DNA of 64,000 bases, taken from Pseudomonas sp. RSB 5.4. GTDB taxonomy: Bacteria; Pseudomonadota; Gammaproteobacteria; Pseudomonadales; Pseudomonadaceae. The notes under the pieces are model-generated. The model saw only the letters and a list, made by a program, of their open reading frames with translations. It was not told where the DNA came from and made no database searches. Every line of letters begins with the position of its first letter. The stretch's first letter is position 1. Location of the stretch: positions 1,206,501-1,270,500 of the forward strand of contig NZ_CP146986.1 of NCBI RefSeq assembly GCF_037126175.1, written 5' to 3'. The position numbers and the translations under genes were made by a program. Of the stretch, positions 1-7,697 are shown piece by piece.

Positions 1-208
1 CCTTTGCCCAGTGTGGGCGCCATCCCCACCGAACCATGTCGGCGTGCAGGAACTGACCTTCCTGGTGAAAGAGGGCAAGCTGGGCGGTCGGCGCGGCGTT
101 GTAGCGCTCGAGCGGTTGCTCGCCGGTCGAGTTGACCAGAGCGTTCGGCATGCTCAGCGCTGCCACGAAGTCGTGAATGCCACTGTACTGGGATAGTCGT
201 CCGCACAT
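1..208 (-). CDS. yedK: SOS response-associated peptidase (SRAP/YedK/HMCES family), 5' part only
   Basis: The gene starts with ATG at 208 and runs off the left edge, so only 69 residues are visible. It begins Met-Cys-Gly-Arg, and Cys2 is the residue that SRAP proteins expose after Met removal and use to form a thiazolidine cross-link with abasic sites in single-stranded DNA. The segment YNAAPT near residue 40 and the later VRWGW block also fit the family. The start lies 23 bases after the stop of the preceding gene on the same strand, so both probably form one operon led by the LexA box at 982-997. The family name and SOS link are known; SOS control here is inferred. The C-terminal catalytic residues cannot be checked. 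Confidence 0.88.
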   Translation of the reverse strand, partial: MCGRLSQYSGIHDFVAALSMPNALVNSTGEQPLERYNAAPTAQLALFHQEGQFLHADMVRWGWRPHWAK

Positions 209-231
209 TGCCCGATCCTCGCATGGTTTCT

Positions 232-957
232 TCAGCGTAGACCCGCGGGCGCGGGCTTCGTCACAAAACCTTTTCCGGAGCAGGTTGGGCAGTCTTCCCG
301 GGCGCCAAACTGATCGAGGCAGGCAGGACACATGCAGAAGGCCGCCGACTCGATGTGCGGGCGCACCTTTTCAAAAGCGCGTAGGTCTCGCTCTTCTTTG
401 GCGATTTGAGCCGCATCAACCAGAGCGCGGTAAGCGTCTGGATCATCCATTGGCTTGTAATCAACCCCGCAAACAACCCGCTCGGTTTCAACGAGCTGGT
501 ACCGGCGCCCATTCAGTTCCAGAAACAGGCCCGAGATTGTCCCGATCTTTCGGGAAAGCCCCAAGGTCAGCCGCACTCCGTCCGCGCCAGAGTAAACCTT
601 GCCGTCGTAGGGAAACGAGGCGCCGCGTGGTTCGTCGCTTTCGAAGTTGAAGATGGAACGGCTGATATTGCCAAGCAGCCTACCGGTGTCGACCTGCACG
701 ACATCGTAGGTCGATGCTCCGCGGTACTGGGCCGGCGAGTTTTGAAGTTCCTCGACAGAATGCCAGTAGGCGGCGTCTGCCATCTCGTTCATGTCGAACT
801 GCTCAAGCTGATCGATCAGTCCCTCTGTGTGCAGGACAGCAGCCATTTGATGAAGCGTTTCCCGGTGTGCCTCCGGGTTTTGCATGCGAAAGTCCTGGTC
901 GTCGAGAGTCGCGCGCCATTGCTGGAGCCGGAGAGATTTGGCTTGGTCGAAATTCAT
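232..957 (-). CDS. hypothetical protein with C-terminal zinc-ribbon, SOS operon leader
   Basis: This 241-residue soluble protein has no family I can name. Its C-terminus carries two Cys-x-x-Cys pairs (CPAC and CPTC, about residues 210 and 224), the second followed by SGKG, which resembles the CxxCxGxG type of zinc-binding knuckle. The body is acidic and rich in Glu and Gln in the first 80 residues. ATG at 957 is preferred to an in-frame ATG at 978 because the latter would lie only four bases from the LexA box. It is the first gene of a two-gene unit with the SRAP gene, which suggests a role linked to DNA damage, but that is inference from position only. Confidence 0.7.
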   Translation of the reverse strand: MNFDQAKSLRLQQWRATLDDQDFRMQNPEAHRETLHQMAAVLHTEGLIDQLEQFDMNEMADAAYWHSVEELQNSPAQYRGASTYDVVQVDTGRLLGNISRSIFNFESDEPRGASFPYDGKVYSGADGVRLTLGLSRKIGTISGLFLELNGRRYQLVETERVVCGVDYKPMDDPDAYRALVDAAQIAKEERDLRAFEKVRPHIESAAFCMCPACLDQFGAREDCPTCSGKGFVTKPAPAGLR

Positions 958-981
958 GGAAGGTGATTCGCTGTACAAATG

Positions 982-997
982 CTGTATGCATGTACAG
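982..997 (-). promoter_or_regulatory. LexA (SOS) box
   Basis: The site reads CTGTATGCATGTACAG, a match to the gammaproteobacterial pattern CTG-N10-CAG with the outer five bases CTGTA/TACAG forming a perfect palindrome. It lies 25 bases upstream of the ATG at 957. Repression of the zinc-ribbon/SRAP operon by LexA is inferred. The rightward gene at 1120 is 120 bases away and could also be affected. Confidence 0.8.
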
Positions 998-1119
998 TAA
1001 TTCAGGCCGAACAGGTGGGCGAGGGTGAGGCGACGAGTTGCGTGTCAGTCGTCTGGCTGAACTAAAAACTGACTAAAAAGTCAGGTTGATTGTAGGTATC
1101 CACTCATCGAGGCCAATTC

Positions 1120-1359
1120 ATGCGCAACTACACGATCCACTATCTGTTCAACGGCGAGCCCCGTACACAAGAGATTGAGCTGAACCAATCTGAGCTCGCC
1201 GTTCACGATGCCGCCATGCATCTGCTCGAGCTACATTTTGGAGATGGCGAGAACAGCTTGATCATGCCGACAGCCGATTCGACTGCTGGAGAGATCCTGG
1301 AGCAGGCCAGCCTGGTAGGAATTACTAAAATCGAAGTGCAGGCTGTTGGGGAGATTTGA
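1120..1359 (+). CDS. small conserved-type hypothetical protein
   Basis: This gene encodes a 79-residue acidic protein starting MRNYTIHYLF. The predicted order of strands and helices (two N-terminal strands, a helix with LAVHDAAMHLLELHF, then a helix and a final strand ITKIEVQAV) suggests a small alpha/beta fold. There is no signal peptide or membrane segment. It stands alone on the plus strand between the SOS operon and a convergent small gene. I do not recognise a family. Codon use and GC content match the neighbours, which supports a real gene. No clear Shine-Dalgarno sequence is visible; GAGGCC sits 10 bases before the ATG. Confidence 0.6.
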   Translation: MRNYTIHYLFNGEPRTQEIELNQSELAVHDAAMHLLELHFGDGENSLIMPTADSTAGEILEQASLVGITKIEVQAVGEI

Positions 1360-1420
1360 CGACACGGGTTGCTGTCGCGTTATTCGGATTTTTCGGGCGG
1401 CGGCTTTCTGCCGATAACGG

Positions 1421-1630
1421 TCATTCTGGCGCCATCAAAACGGCCAAGGTCATCTTGATGAACTCCTCGTTCTTGTCGATCGTCCAGAGTGCGCCTCGTA
1501 CGTTCTCGGCGACATCTGCCGATCCGCGCTGCTCGACCCAGTTGGACAACTCCATGATGGCGGCTTCGAGGGCGAGCTGGTTTTCGTTGATCTTGAAGAG
1601 CAGGGAAGGGAGCAGGTCAGAGTTGGGCAT
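1421..1630 (-). CDS. small hypothetical protein
   Basis: The gene encodes 69 residues starting MPNSDLLPSLLF. The start at 1630 is fixed by an AAGGAG ribosome-binding site seven bases upstream; an earlier in-frame ATG at 1651 lies in front of that site and is not favoured. The protein is mostly helical, with a central segment ALEAAIMELSNWVEQRG, and has no signal peptide. It resembles small Pseudomonas proteins of unknown function but I cannot name one. It converges with the gene at 1120-1359. Confidence 0.55.
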   Translation of the reverse strand: MPNSDLLPSLLFKINENQLALEAAIMELSNWVEQRGSADVAENVRGALWTIDKNEEFIKMTLAVLMAPE

Positions 1631-1789
1631 TTTGATCTCCTTGGCAGCCAAGGAATGAGCGTAGCACCGTGTTACATGAAGAGTGTTTTAACGATTGGCA
1701 GGACGCCGAAGAGAGGAAAGTTTTGTAACGCGTTGCAAAAAGTTTTGTAACGCCTTGGAAAAGTCCAAAAAAAACTCAACCGCCAGAAA

Positions 1790-1821
1790 CGACAAAGCCC
1801 TGAATAATCAGGGCTTTGTCG
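1790..1821 (-). terminator. hairpin downstream of tRNA-Ser
   Basis: A perfect 14-bp inverted repeat (arms 1790-1803 and 1808-1821) with a four-base loop starts ten bases beyond the 3' end of the tRNA gene. On the minus strand it is followed by TTTC and later a T-rich stretch. It probably terminates or processes the tRNA transcript. Confidence 0.6.
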
Positions 1822-1830
1822 TATCAAATA

Positions 1831-1918
1831 TGGCGGAGGCGATGGGATTCGAACTCATGGACCTGTTACAGTCGACGGTTTTCAAGACCGTTGCCTTAAA
1901 CCACTCGGCCACACCTCC
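1831..1918 (-). tRNA. tRNA-Ser (anticodon UGA)
   Basis: The 88-base gene has the acceptor stem GGAGGTG paired near the end before the encoded CCA, the D-loop AGTGGTTTAAGG, the anticodon loop CTTGAAA with anticodon TGA, a long variable arm and the T-loop GTTCGAATCCC. The long variable arm and the anticodon identify a class II serine tRNA reading UCA/UCG-type codons. The CCA end is encoded. A sigma70-type promoter lies directly upstream. Confidence 0.97.
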
Positions 1919-1935
1919 GTTGCGTTGCGGGCGCC

Positions 1936-1963
1936 ATAATACCTGAATGAAACACACTGTCAA
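1936..1963 (-). promoter_or_regulatory. sigma70 promoter of tRNA-Ser
   Basis: On the minus strand TTGACA (1958-1963) is followed after 16 bases by TATTAT (1936-1941). The predicted start falls about 10 bases before the tRNA 5' end. The GC-rich GGCGCCCGC just after the -10 resembles the discriminator found at stringently controlled promoters; that reading is inference. Confidence 0.75.
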
Positions 1964-1992
1964 ACTCTGTGCATGGCTTGTTACAGAGCGTC

Positions 1993-2001
1993 TGTTATGA
2001 T
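1993..2001 (+). promoter_or_regulatory. extended -10 candidate for the Bax-inhibitor-like gene
   Basis: TGTTATGAT matches an extended -10 element (TGnTATnAT). No good -35 hexamer is visible 17 bases upstream. It lies 40 bases before the ATG at 2041. Confidence 0.4.
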
Positions 2002-2040
2002 CTTTGCGACTGAACGTTTCAAACCAACAGGAGTGTCGCC

Positions 2041-2712
2041 ATGCGCGAACAGGATTACGCAGTTCACAACAGCGTGCAGGCTGAGCAGCTAGAGGTTAGC
2101 CGCGTCCTGCGCAACACATACGGCTTGCTGGCACTCACCCTCGCATTCAGCGGTGTGATGGCTTTCGTGGCTCAGCAGATGCGCGTCGGCTACCCGAATA
2201 TTTTCGTGGTGCTGATCGGCTTTTACGGGCTGTTCTTCCTTACCAACAAACTCCGTGATTCCGCGTGGGGTCTGGTGTCTGCATTTGCGCTGACCGGTTT
2301 CATGGGTTTCCTGCTTGGCCCGATCCTCAACCGTTACCTGGGCATGCAGGGCGGCGCTGAAGTGGTCAGCTCGGCATTTGCGATGACTGCGCTGGTGTTT
2401 GGTGGTCTGTCGGCCTACGTGCTGATCACCCGCAAGGACATGAGCTTCCTCGGTGGCTTCATCACCGCCGGTTTCTTCGTGTTGCTGGGTGCAACGCTGG
2501 CGGGCATGTTCTTCCAGATCAGCGGTTTGCAACTGGCGATCAGCGCCGGTTTCGTGCTGTTCTCGTCGGTCTGCATTCTGTTCCAGACCAGCGCGATCAT
2601 CCACGGTGGCGAGCGCAACTACATCATGGCGACCATCAGCCTGTATGTATCGATCTACAACCTGTTCATCAGCCTGTTGCAGATCTTCGGCATCATGAGC
2701 CGCGACGACTGA
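2041..2712 (+). CDS. Bax inhibitor-1/YccA family inner-membrane protein
   Basis: This 223-residue protein has a short polar N-terminus followed by seven hydrophobic segments, the layout and length of the bacterial BI-1/YccA family. E. coli YccA modulates the membrane protease FtsH; members are also proposed to be pH-sensitive leak channels. The segment NRYLGMQGGAEVVSSAF between helices and the charged end SRDD fit the family. The start is supported by CAGGAG nine bases upstream. It is flanked by the tRNA-Ser gene and ends in a strong bidirectional terminator, so it is likely transcribed alone. Confidence 0.88.
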   Translation: MREQDYAVHNSVQAEQLEVSRVLRNTYGLLALTLAFSGVMAFVAQQMRVGYPNIFVVLIGFYGLFFLTNKLRDSAWGLVSAFALTGFMGFLLGPILNRYLGMQGGAEVVSSAFAMTALVFGGLSAYVLITRKDMSFLGGFITAGFFVLLGATLAGMFFQISGLQLAISAGFVLFSSVCILFQTSAIIHGGERNYIMATISLYVSIYNLFISLLQIFGIMSRDD

Positions 2713-2731
2713 TCGCTGTTTGTGAATCAAC

Positions 2732-2757
2732 AAAAAACCCGCTTAGGCGGGTTTTTT
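2732..2757. terminator. bidirectional rho-independent terminator
   Basis: An 11-bp stem (AAAAAACCCGC against GCGGGTTTTTT) with a TTAG loop lies between two convergent genes. Both strands have a T-run, so it serves the gene ending at 2712 and the lipoprotein gene ending at 2785. Confidence 0.92.
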
Positions 2758-2784
2758 GTTGTCTGGGGAAAAGCGTAAACCGGA

Positions 2785-3111
2785 TCAGTTGATGACGATG
2801 CTGCCATCGGCCTGTTGCTTGTAAATGGTGTAGGGCAGCAGAAATGTATCCAGCACACCCGAAACCGCCGCATCGACCACCAGGCCAAGGGAGGCGTTGT
2901 TGTAATTGAACGCGTCGACGTCATCCGGCTTTTCGGCGTGCAGCATGCAGAAGTCGTAGGTCACACCGCTGTAAATGCGCGGAACAGCGCCGCAGTAGCT
3001 TTTCTGGGTTTTCAGTTGATCCACGGAAGCCTTGTCGCTGAGTGCAACGGTCTGCACCGTTCCGCACCCGCCAAGCATCAACACCGTCAGCATCACTGCC
3101 TGAATTCTCAT
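2785..3111 (-). CDS. YceK/YidQ-type (DUF1375) lipoprotein
   Basis: The 108-residue product starts MRIQAVMLTVLMLGGCG, a signal peptide with the lipobox LGGC, so it is predicted to be acylated at Cys16. The middle contains PRIYSGVTYDFCML, AASLGLVVDAAVSGVLDTFLLPYTI-like features typical of YceK/YidQ proteins: a YSGV motif and a DxPxSxxxDTxLLPYT-like C-terminus. Their function is not established. ATG at 3111 is preferred over an upstream TTG at 3120 because GAAGGA lies nine bases before the ATG. It ends in the shared terminator at 2732-2757. Confidence 0.8.
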   Translation of the reverse strand: MRIQAVMLTVLMLGGCGTVQTVALSDKASVDQLKTQKSYCGAVPRIYSGVTYDFCMLHAEKPDDVDAFNYNNASLGLVVDAAVSGVLDTFLLPYTIYKQQADGSIVIN

Positions 3112-3169
3112 TACCGCCAATCCTTCGTCGGAAAAACGTCAATCTACGCCGAGCATGCCGAAAAGGCAC

Positions 3170-3607
3170 TCACGCCATCGGTGGCAAGCGGCGTTTGACC
3201 GGGGTTTTCTTGACGATCGCGGTATTGGTTTCGGCCAGCGTATTGAGACGGTCGAGCAAAGTATCCAACTGTTCCATCGAACGCACGTGCAGGCGGGCGA
3301 TGAAGCAGTCCTCGCCTGTCACCTTGTCGCACTCGGTGAACTCGGGGATCGCCATGATCTGCCGTTCAACCTCCTGCAATTGGCCAGGGAGTGGCCGCAC
3401 CCGGACGATGGCCTGGAGTTGATAGCCGAAGCATTTGGGATCGATCTCGACGGTATAACCCTTGAGCACGCCGCGTTCCTCGAGGCGGCGCAAACGTTCT
3501 GCCACACTAGGGGACGACAGGCCACTGATCTGCGCCAACGCCTTGAGCGAGCGGCGCGAATCCTCCATCAGGGCACTGATCAGCATCTGGTCGATGTCGT
3601 CGGTCAT
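3170..3607 (-). CDS. Lrp/AsnC family transcriptional regulator
   Basis: The 145-residue protein starts MTDDIDQMLISALMEDSRRS, followed by a helix-turn-helix (LAQISGLSSPSVAERLRRLE, about residues 24-43) and a C-terminal RAM/ligand domain with the pattern EFTECDKVTGEDCFIARLHV. This is the usual Lrp/AsnC length and order. It is divergent from the EamA transporter gene at 3755, with 147 bases between them, a common pairing in which the Lrp protein controls an amino-acid exporter in response to its substrate. The ligand cannot be told from sequence. Confidence 0.92.
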   Translation of the reverse strand: MTDDIDQMLISALMEDSRRSLKALAQISGLSSPSVAERLRRLEERGVLKGYTVEIDPKCFGYQLQAIVRVRPLPGQLQEVERQIMAIPEFTECDKVTGEDCFIARLHVRSMEQLDTLLDRLNTLAETNTAIVKKTPVKRRLPPMA

Positions 3608-3754
3608 GGTGCAACTCCCACATTAGGCAATTACCGCTATCCACCCGCGATAAAAAAGGTAGAAACCGAGTTTAGCCTGCTTTTTGCGCTGGAGGCACGC
3701 GGTGTCGACTTGGCATACTTTTGCCACGCTTTCGTCAAATGCCAAGGGAGATTA

Positions 3755-4654
3755 ATGATGGACACAACAACCCGTCGCGGCTCGTTGGAGATGACCGCCG
3801 CGATGCTGATTTCCGGAACCATCGGCTGGTTCGTGCTGGTATCCGGGCAGCCGGTGCTGGACGTGGTGTTCTGGCGCTGCGTGTTCGGCGCCGGCACCTT
3901 GCTGTTGATTTGCGCAGCGTTCGGCTTCTTGCGCCCGGGTATTCTGACCCGCACCACGTTCCTCCTCGCGGTACTCAGCGGTGTGGCGATTGTCGGCAAC
4001 TGGGTGTTGTTGTTCGGCTCGTATTCCCGGGCATCGATTGCCATCGGGACGGCGGTCTACAACGTGCAGCCGTTCATGCTGGTCGGCTTGGCGGCGTTGT
4101 TTCTCGGCGAGAAAATCACCCTGCAGAAACTGTTCTGGCTGGCGATTTCCTTTCTCGGCATGTTGGCGATCGTCAGCGCCCATGGCGGGCAGGGTGAGGG
4201 CGGTGGCGAATATCTGCTGGGCATTGCACTGGCGTTGGGCGCGGCGTTGCTCTACGCGATAGCGGCGCTGATCATCAAGCGTTTGACCGGCACACCGCCG
4301 CATCTGATCGCCCTGATCCAGGTCTGCACCGGGGTGCTGCTGCTCGCGCCGTTCGCGCACTTCAACGGCCTGCCGCAAACCAGCGGTGCATGGGCCAGTC
4401 TGGTGACGCTGGGCATTGTCCACACGGGCCTGATGTATGTCCTGCTGTACGGTGCGATCCAGAAACTTCCAACGGCACTGACGGGCGCGCTGTCGTTCAT
4501 CTACCCGATTGCGGCGATTTTCGTCGATTGGTTCGCCTTCGGCCATCGCCTGGAAACCCTGCAATGGCTCGGTGTGGCGGCAATTCTGCTGGCCGCCGCC
4601 GGCATGCAGCAGGGCTGGGGGCTGAAAACCCGGCGTCAGCTCAAATCGGTTTGA
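3755..4654 (+). CDS. EamA/DMT-superfamily transporter
   Basis: This 299-residue protein has ten hydrophobic segments arranged as two five-helix repeats, each an EamA unit. The first repeat contains FWRCVFGAGTLLL and GSYSRASIAIGTAVYNVQPF; the second contains IALIQVCTGVLLL and SFIYPIAAIFVDW, where Pro sits at the expected place. Such proteins export amino acids or other small metabolites at the inner membrane. There are two adjacent ATG codons (3755 and 3758); AAGGGAG spaces best from the second. Much upstream open frame exists but has no ribosome site. The gene end overlaps the convergent acyltransferase gene by 14 bases. The partner Lrp gene suggests substrate-responsive control. Confidence 0.9.
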   Translation: MMDTTTRRGSLEMTAAMLISGTIGWFVLVSGQPVLDVVFWRCVFGAGTLLLICAAFGFLRPGILTRTTFLLAVLSGVAIVGNWVLLFGSYSRASIAIGTAVYNVQPFMLVGLAALFLGEKITLQKLFWLAISFLGMLAIVSAHGGQGEGGGEYLLGIALALGAALLYAIAALIIKRLTGTPPHLIALIQVCTGVLLLAPFAHFNGLPQTSGAWASLVTLGIVHTGLMYVLLYGAIQKLPTALTGALSFIYPIAAIFVDWFAFGHRLETLQWLGVAAILLAAAGMQQGWGLKTRRQLKSV

Positions 4655-6530
4655 TCAGATCCTTGAACAGGCCTTTTAGCTGCTGATTGCCGGCATCCAC
4701 CAGATGATTGTCATCGAAGTAAAACGGCACGCCGTCCCTGGACCCCATGCAGTTGCCGTTGGGGCACAGGTACGGCGTCGGGTCGATCACCGTCGCGTTG
4801 CAGCGGCTGGCGGCGGCTTCGATCGTCGCGATGGCGATGCGGTTGCGCTTCTCATATGTCTGTAATGGCAGGGAAATATCCGTGGTTTGCCGGAACAATC
4901 GCCGGTTCAGATTCAGGCCCTTGTAGACGCTGAAGGGCATTTCCGGGATCGGTTTGACGATATACACCGGATGGTTTTCAGCGATCGAACACACCGTGCT
5001 GACGTACTCTTCGGTATAGGCGTCGGCAAACGAGGCCTGCCGCTCGGGAAAGGAAATCCGGTAGCTGTTTTCCCGGCCCGAATCCGCATACAGCGCCGCA
5101 CGGCTGAACAGCACCACCGGCACGCCGGCGTACGCGGTTTTCAGTTGTTGCAGCTTTTCCTGATTGAAGCCCCGGCACTGGCTTTCGACGGTCTTGTCGT
5201 GCATGGCGAAGTGGGCCAGGGTCGGGCAACCGCCCCGGGACCAGGACAGCGCCGCCTGCGGGTTTTCCATTTGCACCGCCGCTGCAGTCGATTGCGCATG
5301 ACTGTCGCCATACAGAATCACCGAAACCTCGCCGGTACCCAGTTTGCAATCCGCCGCCCCGAATTCGTTCGGGTAGCACTCCTGCGGATACAGCTTGCTG
5401 GTGTATTCCGGCTGGCCGAGCTCGACCAGCGCCGGGCGCCAGTCGGGGTGGTCCTTGACCAGCGAAGACGTCACCGCAGACACGGCAACCACGGCCACTG
5501 TCAGCGACGCGAACCTGATCACCGTTCGTGTGGCGGTCGTACCGTTCTTCACCCTGGATTCAACCAGGTAGTAGGACAGGGCGCCCATTGCGAACGACGC
5601 AATCATTGCGCCGATCACGTGCGGCCAACTGTTCAACAGTCCGCACAGGTACAACAGCACCACCAGCGGCCAATGCCACAGGTACACCGAGTAGGAAATG
5701 CTCCCGACAAATTGCAGCGCAGGATGGCTGCTGAACGCGGACCGGGTGTTGCCGTGAATCACCAGCATCGTCCCCAGTACCGGCACCAGTGCAAGGTAGC
5801 CCGGCCACACATCAGCTTCAGAAAAAAACAGCACGCTGATGCCAATCGCCAACAGTCCGAGTCCTTCACAAATCGCGCCGCCGCGCTGGCTGAGCCGCAA
5901 GGGAAACAGAAAGACCAGCCCGCCAGCGATCATTTCCCACGCGCGGGTGGGCAACATGTAGAACGCAAACGTCGGGTTGAGGCGTGTCATAACGACGGAC
6001 GCCGCGAGTGAGATCAGTGCCAGGGCGACCAGGGCCAAGCGGGTCTTGCCGGTACCGAAGAATCTGTGCAATCCCATGATCAACACGGGATAGAGCATGT
6101 AGAACTGCCACTCGACCGACAGCGACCAGGTGTGCAGCAGCCAGTTTTCATGCAGCGGCGCAGCGAAGTAATTGCCGCTTTGGGCGAAGCTGAAGTTCGA
6201 GCTGAACAGCAGGCTGCTCTTGATCGTGCGGATGGTTTCGCGCAAATCGTCCAGCGGCAGATAGGCGTAGCCAAAGACCAGCAACGCAACGCACAGGGTC
6301 AGCAAGGCAGGAATGATGCGTCGGGCGCGGGAGGCGTAGAAACCGAGGAGGGAAAAGTTCTGTTGTTGCACGCCATTGAAGATGATGCCGGTCATCAGGA
6401 ACCCGGAAATGACGAAGAACACGTCTACCCCGGCGAATCCGCCTTCAAACCCTGGCACCTTGAAATGAAACAGCACGACCGCGAGCACAGCCAGTGCCCG
6501 CAGGGCGTTGATACTTTTCCTGAATTGCAT
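4641..6530 (-). CDS. OafA-type membrane acyltransferase with SGNH domain
   Basis: The 629-residue protein has an acyltransferase-3 membrane domain (residues 1 to about 350, ten hydrophobic helices) starting with INALRALAVLAVVLFHF, which contains the R-x10-H type signature, and GVDVFFVISGFLM. The C-terminal part (about 385-629) is a periplasmic SGNH hydrolase-like domain with YGDSHAQS (nucleophile Ser) and FDDNHLVDAG (Asp-x-x-His) near the end. Such proteins O-acetylate lipopolysaccharide O-antigen or other surface glycans. The glycan here is unknown. It stands alone, with no O-antigen genes nearby. The start ATG at 6530 places the first helix directly after MQFRKSINA. Confidence 0.92.
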   Translation of the reverse strand: MQFRKSINALRALAVLAVVLFHFKVPGFEGGFAGVDVFFVISGFLMTGIIFNGVQQQNFSLLGFYASRARRIIPALLTLCVALLVFGYAYLPLDDLRETIRTIKSSLLFSSNFSFAQSGNYFAAPLHENWLLHTWSLSVEWQFYMLYPVLIMGLHRFFGTGKTRLALVALALISLAASVVMTRLNPTFAFYMLPTRAWEMIAGGLVFLFPLRLSQRGGAICEGLGLLAIGISVLFFSEADVWPGYLALVPVLGTMLVIHGNTRSAFSSHPALQFVGSISYSVYLWHWPLVVLLYLCGLLNSWPHVIGAMIASFAMGALSYYLVESRVKNGTTATRTVIRFASLTVAVVAVSAVTSSLVKDHPDWRPALVELGQPEYTSKLYPQECYPNEFGAADCKLGTGEVSVILYGDSHAQSTAAAVQMENPQAALSWSRGGCPTLAHFAMHDKTVESQCRGFNQEKLQQLKTAYAGVPVVLFSRAALYADSGRENSYRISFPERQASFADAYTEEYVSTVCSIAENHPVYIVKPIPEMPFSVYKGLNLNRRLFRQTTDISLPLQTYEKRNRIAIATIEAAASRCNATVIDPTPYLCPNGNCMGSRDGVPFYFDDNHLVDAGNQQLKGLFKDLIKPI

Positions 6531-6610
6531 TTATGCGTCCATGTCACATCCGTTGTGCGGCGCATTGTAGTGATGATGTCAGCTTTGTTACATGGGTTTT
6601 TTCCGACGAC

Positions 6611-7684
6611 TCAGATGTTCCAGCGCGGCGCGGTCATTGCCAGGCGTTGACGCAATTCGCCGATGTTCGCCGCCAGTTGTCGGGTCAGCAAGCGGTAACC
6701 GTCCAGCGTGCTGTAGACCGGTGTGTCGAGGCTGGCGTCCGGCAACTCCAGCGGGCGCTGCAGACGTTGCGTGGCGCCGGACTTCAAGGCCCGGGCCATG
6801 CCGATCAGTTGCACGCGGATCACCCGGTGCTCGGCCCGCAGCGCCGATTGCAGATGCGCCATGGCGTCGGGGTCGTTGGCATCCGGGCGGGTGTTGCCGA
6901 GGATTTCCAGGGTACTGACGCACATTCGCAGGTTGCGCTGAATCGCGTCCAGTTCGGTCATGGAAATCTTCACTTCCTTGGACACTGAAGGCATCAGCGA
7001 GCGCAGTTGCACCATAACCGTAGTCACCCGGCCCATCAGCTTCAGATGTTCATCGGCGCTGACCGGTTGGCCGCTGATGATCCGCCCGTACAACGTGGCG
7101 CAGTCGCGCAAGGCATCGGCGAGGTTGTAGCGCCACGAATACACCGCGTACAGCGGCAGGGCGAAGGAAAACGCCAGGGCCAGGGCGATGCCGATCAGGA
7201 TGTCGACGCCGCGCCACAAGCCGTCGGTGATCGGGTTGTCGCCATGTCCGGCGACGATGAACACGGTAATTGCCGAAAGCAGGGCGGTGTAACCGCCCTT
7301 GCCGATGGCGTGATAGGAGAAGAATCCGCAGACCACGGCCATCGCAAAGTAGGTCAGCCACGGCATGCCGAGCCATGCCTGTTGGGCCACCAGCAGCAGA
7401 CCGACGCCGGCACCGATCAGGGTGCCGGTGGCGCGTTCGGCGGCTTTCTTGCCGATGTTGCCGTGGTGTTGCAGGCCGCCGATCACCACCAGCATGGTCA
7501 CCGAAGCCCACTCGCCGTGGGGCAGGTTGATGCCGGTGGTCAGCAGAATGGTCGCCAGCAGCCCCAGTGCTACCCGCACCGCGTGAATCACTCGGGCGTG
7601 CTGGTAGCGGCGGTACGGGTCCAGCAACGGACGCAGGATTCGCCGCAGCAGCGGTGGCAGTCGGTGGGTGCTGAAGGTGCTCAG
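6611..7684 (-). CDS. FUSC family inner-membrane protein, probable CTG start
   Basis: The protein has six hydrophobic segments in its first 170 residues and a cytoplasmic helical C-terminus, as in fusaric-acid-resistance-like FUSC proteins that are thought to export aromatic acids. GEWASVTMLVVIGGLQHHGNIGKKAAERA is the usual segment after the second helix (shown here only as its key parts GEWASVT and KAAERATGTLIGAGVG). I choose CTG at 7684 because GAGGA lies exactly seven bases upstream and the frame reads S-T-F-S-T-H-R-L-P-P before the first in-frame TTG at 7627, which has no ribosome site. No ATG or GTG is available. It follows the GAPDH gene by 13 bases, so it is translated from the same mRNA. 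Confidence 0.78.
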   Translation of the reverse strand: MSTFSTHRLPPLLRRILRPLLDPYRRYQHARVIHAVRVALGLLATILLTTGINLPHGEWASVTMLVVIGGLQHHGNIGKKAAERATGTLIGAGVGLLLVAQQAWLGMPWLTYFAMAVVCGFFSYHAIGKGGYTALLSAITVFIVAGHGDNPITDGLWRGVDILIGIALALAFSFALPLYAVYSWRYNLADALRDCATLYGRIISGQPVSADEHLKLMGRVTTVMVQLRSLMPSVSKEVKISMTELDAIQRNLRMCVSTLEILGNTRPDANDPDAMAHLQSALRAEHRVIRVQLIGMARALKSGATQRLQRPLELPDASLDTPVYSTLDGYRLLTRQLAANIGELRQRLAMTAPRWNI

Positions 7685-7697
7685 TGCAAAGTCCTCG

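Noticed and set aside
4887..6011. Plus-strand open frame of 374 codons over the acyltransferase
   Set aside because: It is rich in Arg, Gln and His with no domain, as expected for an antisense frame.
6576..6593. PHO-box-like repeat (ATGTAAC-AAAG-CTGACAT on the minus strand) before the acyltransferase gene
   Set aside because: Three or four mismatches to the pattern and the wrong distance to the best -10 (TACAAT) make a chance match likely.
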